From: an uncultured Clostridium sp.
GTDB taxonomy: Bacteria; Bacillota; Clostridia; TANB77; CAG-508
Reading direction: 5' to 3'
Assembly: GCA_900552655.1 (NCBI GenBank)
Contig: USAE01000011.1
Coordinates: 1-40,543 of the forward strand
DNA: 40,543 nucleotides
Position 1 is the first letter of the stretch. The number at the start of each line of letters is the position of its first letter. Shown piece after piece: positions 1 through 8,099 of this stretch. Under the pieces are notes generated by a model, which saw nothing but the letters and a program-made list of their open reading frames with translations, made no database searches and had not been told where the DNA came from. The position numbers and the translations under genes are program-made.

Positions 1-41
1 TACTATTATATATATAATAAAAAATATTAGGAGAGATGATT

Positions 42-185
42 ATGAAAAAAATTAAAGTAAAAATAAATGACCAAGATAAAAGTATAATTATGCGAGCATT
101 AATTGATAAAAGGAATAATCAACTAAAAGAAAATAGACCAGTAGAGCCAGTAAACGAAGTAATAATCAAATTAAGTAAAAAATAA
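42..185 (+). CDS. Small hypothetical protein, 47 aa
   Basis: An ATG-initiated frame of 47 codons follows a TAGGAGAG ribosome binding site at the right spacing. The product is lysine-rich and hydrophilic, with no membrane segment or recognisable domain. It is followed directly by a rho-independent terminator, so it looks like the last gene of an upstream transcript that begins outside the window. Its C-terminal part (PVEPVNEVIIKLSKK) resembles nothing I can name. It is probably real because of the binding site and terminator, but no function can be given. Confidence 0.55.
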   Translation: MKKIKVKINDQDKSIIMRALIDKRNNQLKENRPVEPVNEVIIKLSKK

Positions 186-204
186 CAAAATACATAATTA
201 AAGA

Positions 205-233
205 AAAGCTAATCGAAAGATTAGTTTTTTTTT
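205..233 (+). terminator. Rho-independent terminator
   Basis: A six-base-pair stem (CTAATC / GATTAG, 209-214 and 219-224) closed by a GAAA tetraloop is followed by nine T residues. It ends the transcript carrying the 47-residue gene. Confidence 0.8.
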
Positions 234-260
234 GTTAAAAAATAGAAAGGAGAAGAATAA

Positions 261-557
261 ATGGAAAAACAAGAAGCTATAAACTATTTAAATAATTTAC
301 AAAAAGGAATGTTTTGTACTGTAAATTTGCCTCTTTATGGAGATGAAGTAATACCTATTACAGTAATGTATATTGGAAAAGACAAAGATGGAAGATATAA
401 TTTTATGGATACAGGTAGATTTATAATGTCAAAAGAATTTATTGAAAATAAAGCAATTTCAATAGATAAAAATTATGACCAAGATAAAGCTTTTGAAATA
501 TATTCTAAAGTAAGAATAAAATCTAATAAGAATAAAAATAAAGAAAGGATAAGGTAA
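261..557 (+). CDS. Hypothetical protein, 98 aa
   Basis: ATG start behind GAAAGGAG. The product has a predicted beta-rich core (residues about 15-70, MFCTVNLPLYGDEVIPITVMYI region) and a very basic lysine/asparagine-rich tail. No domain is recognised. It is the first gene after a terminator and lies ahead of parA/parB, with another small unknown gene 7 bases downstream, so the two are probably co-transcribed. It looks like an accessory gene of the conjugative element. Confidence 0.6.
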   Translation: MEKQEAINYLNNLQKGMFCTVNLPLYGDEVIPITVMYIGKDKDGRYNFMDTGRFIMSKEFIENKAISIDKNYDQDKAFEIYSKVRIKSNKNKNKERIR

Positions 558-564
558 ATATAAA

Positions 565-912
565 ATGAAAGAAAATGAAACATTAAAGTATTTTCAAGAG
601 GGGATGTTTAATAGTGATAATTTAAAGGATTATGATACAGAGGGACAAAAATATTTTTTAGGTTATTTGTTTAGAAAAGGTTATAACTTTACTATTAAAG
701 ATGGAAAAATTGAATTTAAAGACATAAAATGTGAAGATAAAGTAAAAGAAGTTATAGAAAAATATAATAGAGAAAGTTTAATTGAAAATCTTAATATAAA
801 AAGGCAATCTGTAAGAGCAATTAGAGTAATGGGAATAGAAGAATATAGCCAAACAATAGAAAAGAAATTAAGAAGTATGAAAGAAAGAGAAAAAGCATTA
901 AAGGAAAGATAA
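565..912 (+). CDS. Hypothetical protein, 115 aa
   Basis: ATG start with a modest purine-rich AAGGATAAGG site about 13 bases upstream. The product is charged and mostly helical; residues 75-115 are rich in Arg, Lys and Glu and could form a coiled coil. No domain is recognised. It ends just before two consecutive RNA hairpins that separate it from parA, which suggests it closes a short two-gene unit. Confidence 0.55.
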   Translation: MKENETLKYFQEGMFNSDNLKDYDTEGQKYFLGYLFRKGYNFTIKDGKIEFKDIKCEDKVKEVIEKYNRESLIENLNIKRQSVRAIRVMGIEEYSQTIEKKLRSMKEREKALKER

Positions 913-921
913 TTTTATAGA

Positions 922-980
922 ACAAATCAATATAAATTGATTTGTCTTACATAGCCATCTTTATTAGATGGTTAATTTTT
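922..980 (+). terminator. Tandem hairpins ahead of parA (terminator or attenuator)
   Basis: The first hairpin is a perfect 9-bp stem (ACAAATCAA at 922-930, TTGATTTGT at 937-945). The second (AGCCATCT at 953-960, AGATGGTT at 966-973) is followed by a short T-rich run ending at 980. Together they can end the preceding transcript or attenuate entry into parA, whose ribosome binding site follows at once. Confidence 0.6.
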
Positions 981-999
981 ATAGAAAGGAGGGGAAAAA

Positions 1000-1822
1000 G
1001 TGTCAAAGTGTAAAGTGATTGCTATTGCTAATCAAAAACGGCGGAGTAGGAAAAACAACTACAACTGTTAATTTAGGAAACGGACTTTTTAGAAAGGAAA
1101 AAAGAGTATTACTAATAGATTTAGATCCACAAGGAGATTTAACTACTTCTTTAGGTTATAAGAATCCAAATAGTTTAGATTATACTATAAAAAATCTTAT
1201 GGAAAAGGAAATACAAGAGATTCCTATAAGTAAAAACGAAGCAATTTTAAAAAGTGAGGAAGGGGTTAGCTTTATTCCTGCAAATATAGAATTAGAAGCA
1301 TTAGAATTATCAATGATTAAATATATTAATAAAGAAAATATTTTAAAGAAATATATAAATAAAATAAAGGAAGATTATGATTATATTTTAATTGATTGCC
1401 GACCAGCTTTAGGTTTGCTTACAATAAATGCTTTAGCTACAGCAGATAGTGTTATAATACCAGTTCAAGCACAATATTTGCCATTAAAAGATATGACACA
1501 ATTATTGCAAACTATAGATAAAATTAGAGTTCAAATAAATCCTAAATTAAAGGTTGAAGGAATATTACTAACTATGGTTGATATGAAAACCAATTTAGCA
1601 AAAGTTTCAATCGAAAGTTTAAAAAATAATTATGGAAGGAGAATAAAAATTTATGATACGATAATTCCTATGGGAGTAAAAGCTGCCGAAAGTACGATAG
1701 AAGGCAAAAGTGTATATGCTTATGACAAAAAAAGTAAACCAGCTATTGCTTATGAAGAATTAACAAAGGAGGTGCTAAAAGATAGCCAAAGAAATAAAGT
1801 TAGACTTGCCGAATGTAGATGA
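1000..1822 (+). CDS. parA: ParA-type partition ATPase, read through a CGG +1 frameshift
   Basis: A 273-residue MinD/ParA-like ATPase that would partition or stabilise the excised element together with ParB. Start is GTG at 1000 behind AAAGGAGGGG. The frame MSKCKVIAIANQK reaches an in-frame CGG at 1039; skipping the C gives GGC GGA and completes the deviant Walker A motif KGGVGKTT (residues 13-20). Without the shift the protein stops early and has no P-loop. Later motifs are intact: LLIDLDPQGDLT (A' region) and IDCRPALGLLTINAL (Walker B, with Arg where Pro is common). A second CGG follows at once at 1042 in the original frame, so the exact skipped base is slightly ambiguous; conservation of KGGVGKT favours the first. 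ParB overlaps its 3' end. Confidence 0.93.
1039..1042 (+). other. CGG +1 site 1 (parA)
   Basis: AAA [C] GGC GGA. Skipping C1039 restores KGGVGKT. A second CGG follows in the unshifted frame. Confidence 0.92.
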
Positions 1823-2705
1823 ATTATTTAAACTTAGTACGAATAATGGGAAAGCTGAAACAGTTGTAATGTTAGATCCAAATAAAATCTCTGATTTTCC
1901 AAATCATCCATTTAGGATTGAAGATAATGAAGAAATGGAAAAAATGATAGAAAGTATAAGGCAAATAGGAGTTAAATTACCAGTTTTAGTTAGACAAAAA
2001 AAAGATGGTAATTATGAAATGGTTTCAGGACACAGAAGAAATTTTGCAGCAAAAAAGGCTGGATTAAATGAAATACCAGCGATTATTAGAGAAATGACAG
2101 ATGAAGAAGCTATTGTTATAATGGTAGATAGTAACATTCAGAGAGAAAAAATTTTAATAAGTGAAAAAGCATTTGCTTATAAAATGAAAATGGAAGCATT
2201 AAAAAAACAAGGAAAGAGAAACGACTTAACTTCGTGCCAAGTTGGCGCAAAGTTAAGGGCAGATGAAAAAATTGCAGAACATTCTGAAGATAGTGCAAGA
2301 CAGGTTCAAAGATATATTAGATTAACAGAACTTATAAAAGAATTACTAGATATGGTTGATATAGGAAAAATATCTTTTAATCCTGCTGTAGAAATATCTT
2401 ATTTAAGCAAAGAAGAACAATATATGTTACTTGATTGTATAAAAAGATATGATGCAACACCATCGCAATCTCAAGCTATATTTTTAAAGAAATTAAGCCA
2501 AGAAAATAAATTAACTACTGAAAAAATGGAAGAAATAATGCAAGAAGAAAAACCAAATCAAAAACTGAAATATGAAATAAATTATGGTAGATTTGAAAAA
2601 TATTTACCGAGAAATATAGTAACTAAAAAAGAAGTAGAAGATTTTTTGTTTAAATGTGTTGAAGAACATTATAGAAGAATAAAACAAAGAGAAATGATTA
2701 GATAA
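1782..2705 (+). CDS. parB: ParB-like partition protein with probable ATA start
   Basis: A ParB/Spo0J-family DNA-binding protein, partner of ParA. The ParB N-terminal domain spans about residues 20-130, with the GHRR motif (VSGHRRNFAAKKAG) and NIQREK, then a helix-turn-helix region around residues 160-220. The start is unusual. The only standard candidate, TTG at 1806, has no ribosome binding site, whereas AAAGGAGGTG at 1765-1774 lies seven bases before an in-frame ATA at 1782. That start gives an N-terminus reading MAKEIKLDLPNVDELF, like element-borne ParB proteins as I remember them. It overlaps parA by about 40 bases, so translation is probably coupled. The family call is secure; the ATA start is an inference. 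Confidence 0.85.
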   Translation: MAKEIKLDLPNVDELFKLSTNNGKAETVVMLDPNKISDFPNHPFRIEDNEEMEKMIESIRQIGVKLPVLVRQKKDGNYEMVSGHRRNFAAKKAGLNEIPAIIREMTDEEAIVIMVDSNIQREKILISEKAFAYKMKMEALKKQGKRNDLTSCQVGAKLRADEKIAEHSEDSARQVQRYIRLTELIKELLDMVDIGKISFNPAVEISYLSKEEQYMLLDCIKRYDATPSQSQAIFLKKLSQENKLTTEKMEEIMQEEKPNQKLKYEINYGRFEKYLPRNIVTKKEVEDFLFKCVEEHYRRIKQREMIR

Positions 2706-2750
2706 AATTATGTGGGAGTACAAAATTATTAAAATAATTTATTAATAAAA

Positions 2751-2779
2751 TTGAAAATAACAAAACAAAGTAGTACAAT
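2751..2779 (+). promoter_or_regulatory. Sigma-A type promoter for the secreted protein gene
   Basis: TTGAAA (2751-2756), a 17-base spacer and TACAAT (2774-2779) match the vegetative promoter consensus. It lies 24 bases ahead of the ATG at 2803. Confidence 0.6.
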
Positions 2780-2802
2780 AAATAAAAAAGAGGTGTTTTG
2801 TT

Positions 2803-3489
2803 ATGAGTAAAAAGAAGAAAATTGCATTAATAATTGGCATAGTAATTTTACTAATTATATGTACTATTATTATGATATGCTTTTTCTTGAGAAAAGATAG
2901 TTATATATATGAAACTAATTCAAATGTTATAGAAAATCAAAATACTACCAATCAATTAGAAAATTTAGTAACAAATGAAATTGCAAATGATTTAGTAGGA
3001 AATAATATAGTAGAAACTCAACAGGAAGAAGATATAACAACAACTGAAAACGGAAGTCAAACTACAAAAACTAAAAACAATAAAAATAACAGTAGTGAAA
3101 ATAAAAATCAAACATCTCAAAAACAAGAGAATAAGCAAGAAACTATAAAAGAAGAAACAACAACACAAGAAACAACAACAAATCCAACTACACCTAATAT
3201 AAACGATAGTGAAAAACCAGTAGAAAAACCACCAGAAGAAACTAAACCAATAGAGGAAAAATGCACAACTAATAGTAATCATGGTATAGGGGTAGGTAAT
3301 TCTGGAAAATGGTTTAATACAAAAGAGTTAGCTATCAAAGAATATAATAGTAGAACATCATATTGGGGAGAAAAGTGGGAGAATTTTGAGATAGACGATA
3401 ATACTTATTACACTAATTGTCCATCAGGGTATGAGGTATATAGCTGTCCATATTGTGGCAAATGGACAATAAATTACTATTATCGTTAA
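2803..3489 (+). CDS. Membrane-anchored extracellular protein with Cys-rich C-terminus
   Basis: 228 residues. A short basic N-terminus (MSKKKK) and a strong hydrophobic segment (about residues 6-28) form a signal anchor. A long low-complexity linker rich in Asn, Thr, Gln, Lys and Pro (about 30-150) follows, typical of a cell-wall spanning spacer. The C-terminal domain (about 152-228) carries four cysteines, including CPYCGKW, suggesting a small metal- or disulphide-stabilised fold. Start is ATG behind GAGGTG. It has its own promoter and terminator, so it may be expressed apart from the conjugation operon. No family is recognised. Confidence 0.65.
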   Translation: MSKKKKIALIIGIVILLIICTIIMICFFLRKDSYIYETNSNVIENQNTTNQLENLVTNEIANDLVGNNIVETQQEEDITTTENGSQTTKTKNNKNNSSENKNQTSQKQENKQETIKEETTTQETTTNPTTPNINDSEKPVEKPPEETKPIEEKCTTNSNHGIGVGNSGKWFNTKELAIKEYNSRTSYWGEKWENFEIDDNTYYTNCPSGYEVYSCPYCGKWTINYYYR

Positions 3490-3510
3490 TTAAAAAAATT
3501 AAAAATATTT

Positions 3511-3540
3511 AGAGCAAGTTTTAATACTTGTTCTTTTTTT
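3511..3540 (+). terminator. Rho-independent terminator
   Basis: A nine-base-pair stem (AGAGCAAGT at 3511-3519, ACTTGTTCT at 3526-3534, one G-T pair) is followed by seven T residues. It ends the transcript of the anchored extracellular protein. Confidence 0.8.
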
Positions 3541-3563
3541 ATGTAAAAAAGGAGGAAATAAAT

Positions 3564-6500
3564 TTGAAACTAGAAAAAGTAAAATCTAAAAAGAAGATTA
3601 TAGCAATGGTACTTTTAATTTTAACATTATTTAGTGTCGTTCAACCTGTATTTGCTGTTTCGGGAAGTGGAAGCTTTACAGGAGGACAGTATGATTCTGG
3701 AATTCAAACAACTGATCATACTGGTTCAGTTGGGATACTAATAAGAAGATTAATTAATTTAGATACTGGAGAACGAATGACAGTATTCTGTGCAGAACAT
3801 GGAACTGACTTTGAGACAGGAACAATAGAAGACGGAGGATATTATACTCCAACAACGCCAGAATTAAAAAGAGCTTGTAAAATAGCATACGTTGGATGGT
3901 ATAGCATGTATGGTGATTATGTAGTTGATGGTGGAATTTTAGCAGGCGATATGCATAATGTAAAAATGGATTATGTTTTTACACAGCAATACATTTGGGA
4001 AACACTAGGACAAACAAATGCAACTTTCAAGGATAGTTCTATACAAAGTCAATATAATTCTTTTAAAGCAACTATAAATCAACAAATAAATGATATGTCT
4101 AGACAACCAAGTTTTGTTGGAACAACAATAGAATTAGAAGCAGGAGAAACAAAAAGCATAACAGATACAAATAATGTATTAAAAGACTATAATAGTATTG
4201 ATAAAACAGTAAATGGAATTAGATTTGTCCATAATAAAGGAGAGAATACAATAACAATAACTGTTAATCAAGATTGTAATGTAGAAAATTATAGAGTGTC
4301 TGATGCAACTATGAAAGAATGGGGAATGATTAAGGATGGTACACAGGATAATGATACAACAATTTATTTTACTTTCCCAGAAGGAGTACAAGATCAACTA
4401 TATTCGCTTCATTATAACGATCCAGTAACTATGTCATTATCTTTAAAAATAAATTTATTAGGAAATTTAGAATTAAGCAAACTTAATACAAATGGTAATT
4501 TAGTTGATGGAGCAAAATTTAGAGTTACAGGACCAAATAATTTTAATCAATTAGTAACAGTTGAAAATGGAAAAATAACATTAGAAAAAATCAGAAGAGG
4601 CCTATATATAATAAAAGAGGAGAGCGTGCCAGATGGATATCTTATTAATAAAGAAACATATACAGTAGAAGTTAAACCAAATGAAACAGCAACACAAGCT
4701 ATCGTAAATAGTGAACCAGTTGGAAAAATTACAATTATTAAAAGGGATAGTGAAACTGGTAATGTACCGCAAGGAGATGCAACTTTTGTTGATGCAAAAT
4801 ATGAAGTATATGCGAATGAAGATATTTATAATGTTGCTAAAACAAAAAAATATTACAGTAAAGGTGATTTAGTAGCGACAAGAACAATGAGTGAGAAAGG
4901 TACTACAGAAGATGTAGAAGAATTGCCTTTAGGAAAATATCTTGTAAAAGAGGTAGTTAGCTCAAATGGATACCTACTAGATACAAAAGAATATGAAGTT
5001 GATTTAGAATATGAAGGTCAAAATACACCTATTGTTTCAGAAACAGTAACAAGCAATGAGGTTGTTAAGAAAATGCAAATTCATATTTTTAAATCAGGAA
5101 TAGATGAACAATCAGGAGTAGTTGATGGATTAGAAGGAGCAGAATTTACTATCAAATTAGCAAGTGATGTTGAAGAAGCATATAACAAAGGTTATAGTTA
5201 TGCAGAGGTTTGGAATGGTGTAGATATTTATGGAAACAAAGTTGAAGTAGATGAAAAAAGAGTAGCAGAAGCTCAAAAAATAGCTCCAAGCTATGAGGTA
5301 TTAACAACAGACAGTGAAGGAAATGCTTATAGCGCAGAAAAATTACCTTACGGACGCTATGTAGGAAAAGAAACACAAACTCCAAAAGATTTTGAAACAG
5401 CTGCTGATTTCTATTTTACTATATCTAAAGATGAAAGTGAAGTAACTGAAGTGGCTCAAAAGGTAAAAGATATAATTATAAATAATGAACAATTAGAAAC
5501 TTATGTAAAATTAGTAAAAAAAGACAAAGATACTGGAAAAATTGTAACATTAAACAATGCTACCTTCCAAATTAAGGCAACAGAGGATATATATGATCGA
5601 GGAAATGGTAAAATTTTATATAAGAAAGGTGAAGTTATTAAGCAAAAAGTTGGAAGCACAGTATATGATAGCTTTACAACAAATGCAGATAATATTATAG
5701 TTCCAGATAATAGTTATAATAATAGTAATGATGAGCAAGGAACAGTAACAACACCACTTATGTTAGAAGTTGGAAGTTATGAAATTTCTGAAATTTTAAT
5801 ACCAAAAGGATTCTTAAAATTAGAAGAACCAGTAGTATTTAAAATTGAGGGTATAAGAGATTATGAGAAAGATGAACAAGGAGATTATATTAAAACAGTT
5901 ATAATAGAAAATGAACAACCTACAGGAACTATTATAGTAAATAAATCAGTAGCTATTAGAGAAGATGTAGATACTTCATTAGTAAATATATCTGATATGA
6001 GTGGTATTAAGTTTAAATTAACAGCTAAAGAAGATATTACAAGTCCAATAGATGGTAGTGTTATTTATAAAGCAGGTCAAGAGGTTGGAACTTATAATCT
6101 TTCAAAGGAAGGAAATTTAGAAATAAATGATATTCCTATGGGAACTTATGAGTTGCAAGAAATCCAGACACTTGATGGACTTGTACTAAATAATAAAAAA
6201 TATGAAGTAAAATTTACTCAAAAAGATACTGTAACTAAAATATATGAAGAAAATCTTGATATTGAAAATGATACAACACTTGTAGAATTTTCAAAAACTG
6301 ACATAACAGGAGAAAAAGAATTAGAAGGTGCTGAATTGACAGTAACAGATAAAGACAATAATGTAATAGATAATTGGGTATCAACAAATGAAACTCATAA
6401 AATAGAAGGACTAAAAGTAGGGGAAACTTATACTTTAAAAGAGGAATATGCTCCAGATGGATATGTTCAAGCAAGCGAAATTCAATTTACAGTAGAAAAT

Positions 6501-7505
6501 ACAAATGAAATTCAAAAAGTAGAGATGATAGATAAGATAGTAGAAATATTAAAAACAGATGTGGAAGGAAATGCAATAGAAGGAGTTACATTAGTAGTAA
6601 CAAATACTAAAACAAAAAATATTGTAGATAAATGGATTACAACTAAAGAAGCTCATAAAGTATCAGGGTTAATAGAAGGAGAAACTTATGTGCTACATGA
6701 AGAAGAAACAATTGGAGATTATGTAAAAGCACAAGATATTGAATTTACTGTTACAGAAGATAAAGAAACTCAAATAATAACAATGGTAGATAAAACAGTA
6801 GAAGTTACAAAAACTGATTTTGTAACAGGAGAGGAAATTGAAGGAGCAGAATTAAAAATTGTAGATGAAAATGGTAATACTGTTGATAGTTGGACATCTA
6901 CTAAAACACCTCATAAAGTAAAAGGACTAGAAGAAGGAAATACTTATAAATTGATTGAAACACTTGCTCCTTATGGCTATGAATTAACAAATGAAATTGA
7001 ATTCACAGTAACATCAGATAAAGAAGTTCAAAAAATAGAAATGAAAGATATGCCAATTCTTCAAACAGTTCAATTAGTTAAAAAAGATAGTAATACTAAT
7101 GAGGTAATAAAGGATAAATTTACTTTTGGACTTTATGAAGATCAAGAATGTACGAAATTAATAAAAACTGTAGATTCAGATAAAGAACAAGGAATAGTAA
7201 CATTTTCTAATTTAAGATATGGAACATATTTTATAAAAGAAAAAAGTAGTCCAAAAGGATATGTATTATCAGATAAAATTATTAAACTTGAAATAAATGA
7301 TCAAGGAATATTTATTGATGGAGAAAAAGTAGAGGAAGAAAATGATAAATATACTTTTGAATTCTATAATACTTCTGTAGATACACCAAAAACAGGAGAT
7401 AATAGTAATTTAGTATTATGGGCAAGTTTACTTGGAATAGCTACAATATCATTGGTAGGTATGGGAGTACACGAGCATAAAAAAAGAAGAATAAATAAAG
7501 AATAA
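3564..7505 (+). CDS. Giant thioester/Cna_B (SpaA-like) sortase-anchored adhesin
   Basis: 1313 residues from a TTG start behind GGAGGAAATAAA; an ATG further upstream lies inside the preceding terminator. An N-terminal signal peptide (about 1-31, ending PVFA) is followed by a thioester domain. Cys76 in TVFCAEHG and Gln141 in FTQQYIW are the likely crosslinking pair that can bind host surfaces covalently. About nine Cna_B/SpaA prealbumin-like repeats come next, with typical YxLxE strands (YIIKEESVPDGY, YTLKEEYAPDGY). Three consecutive copies of about 86 residues (nt 6280-7060) are very alike. The C-terminus is TPKTGD, a membrane helix and a KKRR tail, a sorting signal suited to the class B sortase encoded at 30543. 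It probably helps cell-cell contact in mating or gut adhesion. No in-frame CGG occurs in it. Confidence 0.92.
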   Translation: MKLEKVKSKKKIIAMVLLILTLFSVVQPVFAVSGSGSFTGGQYDSGIQTTDHTGSVGILIRRLINLDTGERMTVFCAEHGTDFETGTIEDGGYYTPTTPELKRACKIAYVGWYSMYGDYVVDGGILAGDMHNVKMDYVFTQQYIWETLGQTNATFKDSSIQSQYNSFKATINQQINDMSRQPSFVGTTIELEAGETKSITDTNNVLKDYNSIDKTVNGIRFVHNKGENTITITVNQDCNVENYRVSDATMKEWGMIKDGTQDNDTTIYFTFPEGVQDQLYSLHYNDPVTMSLSLKINLLGNLELSKLNTNGNLVDGAKFRVTGPNNFNQLVTVENGKITLEKIRRGLYIIKEESVPDGYLINKETYTVEVKPNETATQAIVNSEPVGKITIIKRDSETGNVPQGDATFVDAKYEVYANEDIYNVAKTKKYYSKGDLVATRTMSEKGTTEDVEELPLGKYLVKEVVSSNGYLLDTKEYEVDLEYEGQNTPIVSETVTSNEVVKKMQIHIFKSGIDEQSGVVDGLEGAEFTIKLASDVEEAYNKGYSYAEVWNGVDIYGNKVEVDEKRVAEAQKIAPSYEVLTTDSEGNAYSAEKLPYGRYVGKETQTPKDFETAADFYFTISKDESEVTEVAQKVKDIIINNEQLETYVKLVKKDKDTGKIVTLNNATFQIKATEDIYDRGNGKILYKKGEVIKQKVGSTVYDSFTTNADNIIVPDNSYNNSNDEQGTVTTPLMLEVGSYEISEILIPKGFLKLEEPVVFKIEGIRDYEKDEQGDYIKTVIIENEQPTGTIIVNKSVAIREDVDTSLVNISDMSGIKFKLTAKEDITSPIDGSVIYKAGQEVGTYNLSKEGNLEINDIPMGTYELQEIQTLDGLVLNNKKYEVKFTQKDTVTKIYEENLDIENDTTLVEFSKTDITGEKELEGAELTVTDKDNNVIDNWVSTNETHKIEGLKVGETYTLKEEYAPDGYVQASEIQFTVENTNEIQKVEMIDKIVEILKTDVEGNAIEGVTLVVTNTKTKNIVDKWITTKEAHKVSGLIEGETYVLHEEETIGDYVKAQDIEFTVTEDKETQIITMVDKTVEVTKTDFVTGEEIEGAELKIVDENGNTVDSWTSTKTPHKVKGLEEGNTYKLIETLAPYGYELTNEIEFTVTSDKEVQKIEMKDMPILQTVQLVKKDSNTNEVIKDKFTFGLYEDQECTKLIKTVDSDKEQGIVTFSNLRYGTYFIKEKSSPKGYVLSDKIIKLEINDQGIFIDGEKVEEENDKYTFEFYNTSVDTPKTGDNSNLVLWASLLGIATISLVGMGVHEHKKRRINKE

Positions 7506-7509
7506 AATG

Positions 7510-7529
7510 AGGTGGCTATAATGCCACCT
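7510..7529 (+). other. Hairpin after the adhesin gene
   Basis: AGGTGGC (7510-7516) and GCCACCT (7523-7529) form a perfect 7-bp stem around TATAAT. The downstream sequence TAAAATTT has only a short T-run, so this is a weak terminator or an mRNA-processing/stability hairpin between the adhesin and the next gene. Confidence 0.5.
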
Positions 7530-7554
7530 TAAAATTTATTAGGAGGAAAAATAT

Positions 7555-7773
7555 ATGCCACAATATACTTTAACACAAAGTGTAAAAACATTGGAAAAAT
7601 TATTTGAAAATAAAATAGATACGGAACAAAAAATTAAAGCACTGAAATGGGAAGATTTAAAAGCTTTTAGCCCTATTGAAAAAAGTTTTATTATGGATTT
7701 AAAAGAAGCAATATCTAAAAGAAAAATAATAGATTTTTTGGCAGGAAATGAAACAGAGAGAGGAGAAATGTAA
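7555..7773 (+). CDS. Small hypothetical protein, 72 aa
   Basis: ATG start behind AGGAGG. The product is helical and charged, with no signal peptide or membrane segment and no recognised domain. It ends one base before the next ATG, so the two genes are translationally linked. Both precede the large methylase-helicase. Small genes of this kind are common in this position in Tn1549-like elements, but their roles are unknown to me. Confidence 0.6.
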   Translation: MPQYTLTQSVKTLEKLFENKIDTEQKIKALKWEDLKAFSPIEKSFIMDLKEAISKRKIIDFLAGNETERGEM

Positions 7774-8082
7774 ATGATAGAATACTATAAAAAACCATCA
7801 GTAAAATTTATTGTAAATAAAGGCAATTTTAATAAATTAATGGGAATCTTGGAATTTCAAAAAGAAAACATTGTTAGTGAAGAATGGAAAGAAAAAGCAA
7901 ACAAAATACAGGAATTATTATTACAATATTCTATTCCACAAAAAGACGAAGAAGAGGAAGTATCAATAATAGATATAGCACTTTTTCAACAAGAAGCATC
8001 AGAATTAATAGTTTTATTACTATCAGCATTAGATAGAGTGCAAGTAAACGAAGATTACACCGAAAAAATGAAAAGAAAATAA
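7774..8082 (+). CDS. Small hypothetical protein, 102 aa
   Basis: Starts at the ATG immediately after the stop codon of the previous gene, with GAGAGGAG inside that gene's 3' end as ribosome binding site. The product is acidic in its middle (KDEEEEVSIIDIALFQQEAS) and probably all-helical. No family is recognised. It is followed 17 bases later by the methylase-helicase gene and is presumably co-transcribed with it. Confidence 0.6.
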   Translation: MIEYYKKPSVKFIVNKGNFNKLMGILEFQKENIVSEEWKEKANKIQELLLQYSIPQKDEEEEVSIIDIALFQQEASELIVLLLSALDRVQVNEDYTEKMKRK

Positions 8083-8099
8083 ATTAGAGGAGGAGTAAT

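Noticed and set aside
6280..7060. Regular repeats suggesting a CRISPR or satellite array
   Set aside because: They are about 258-base in-frame protein repeats (Cna_B modules) with diverged sequence, not short direct repeats with spacers.
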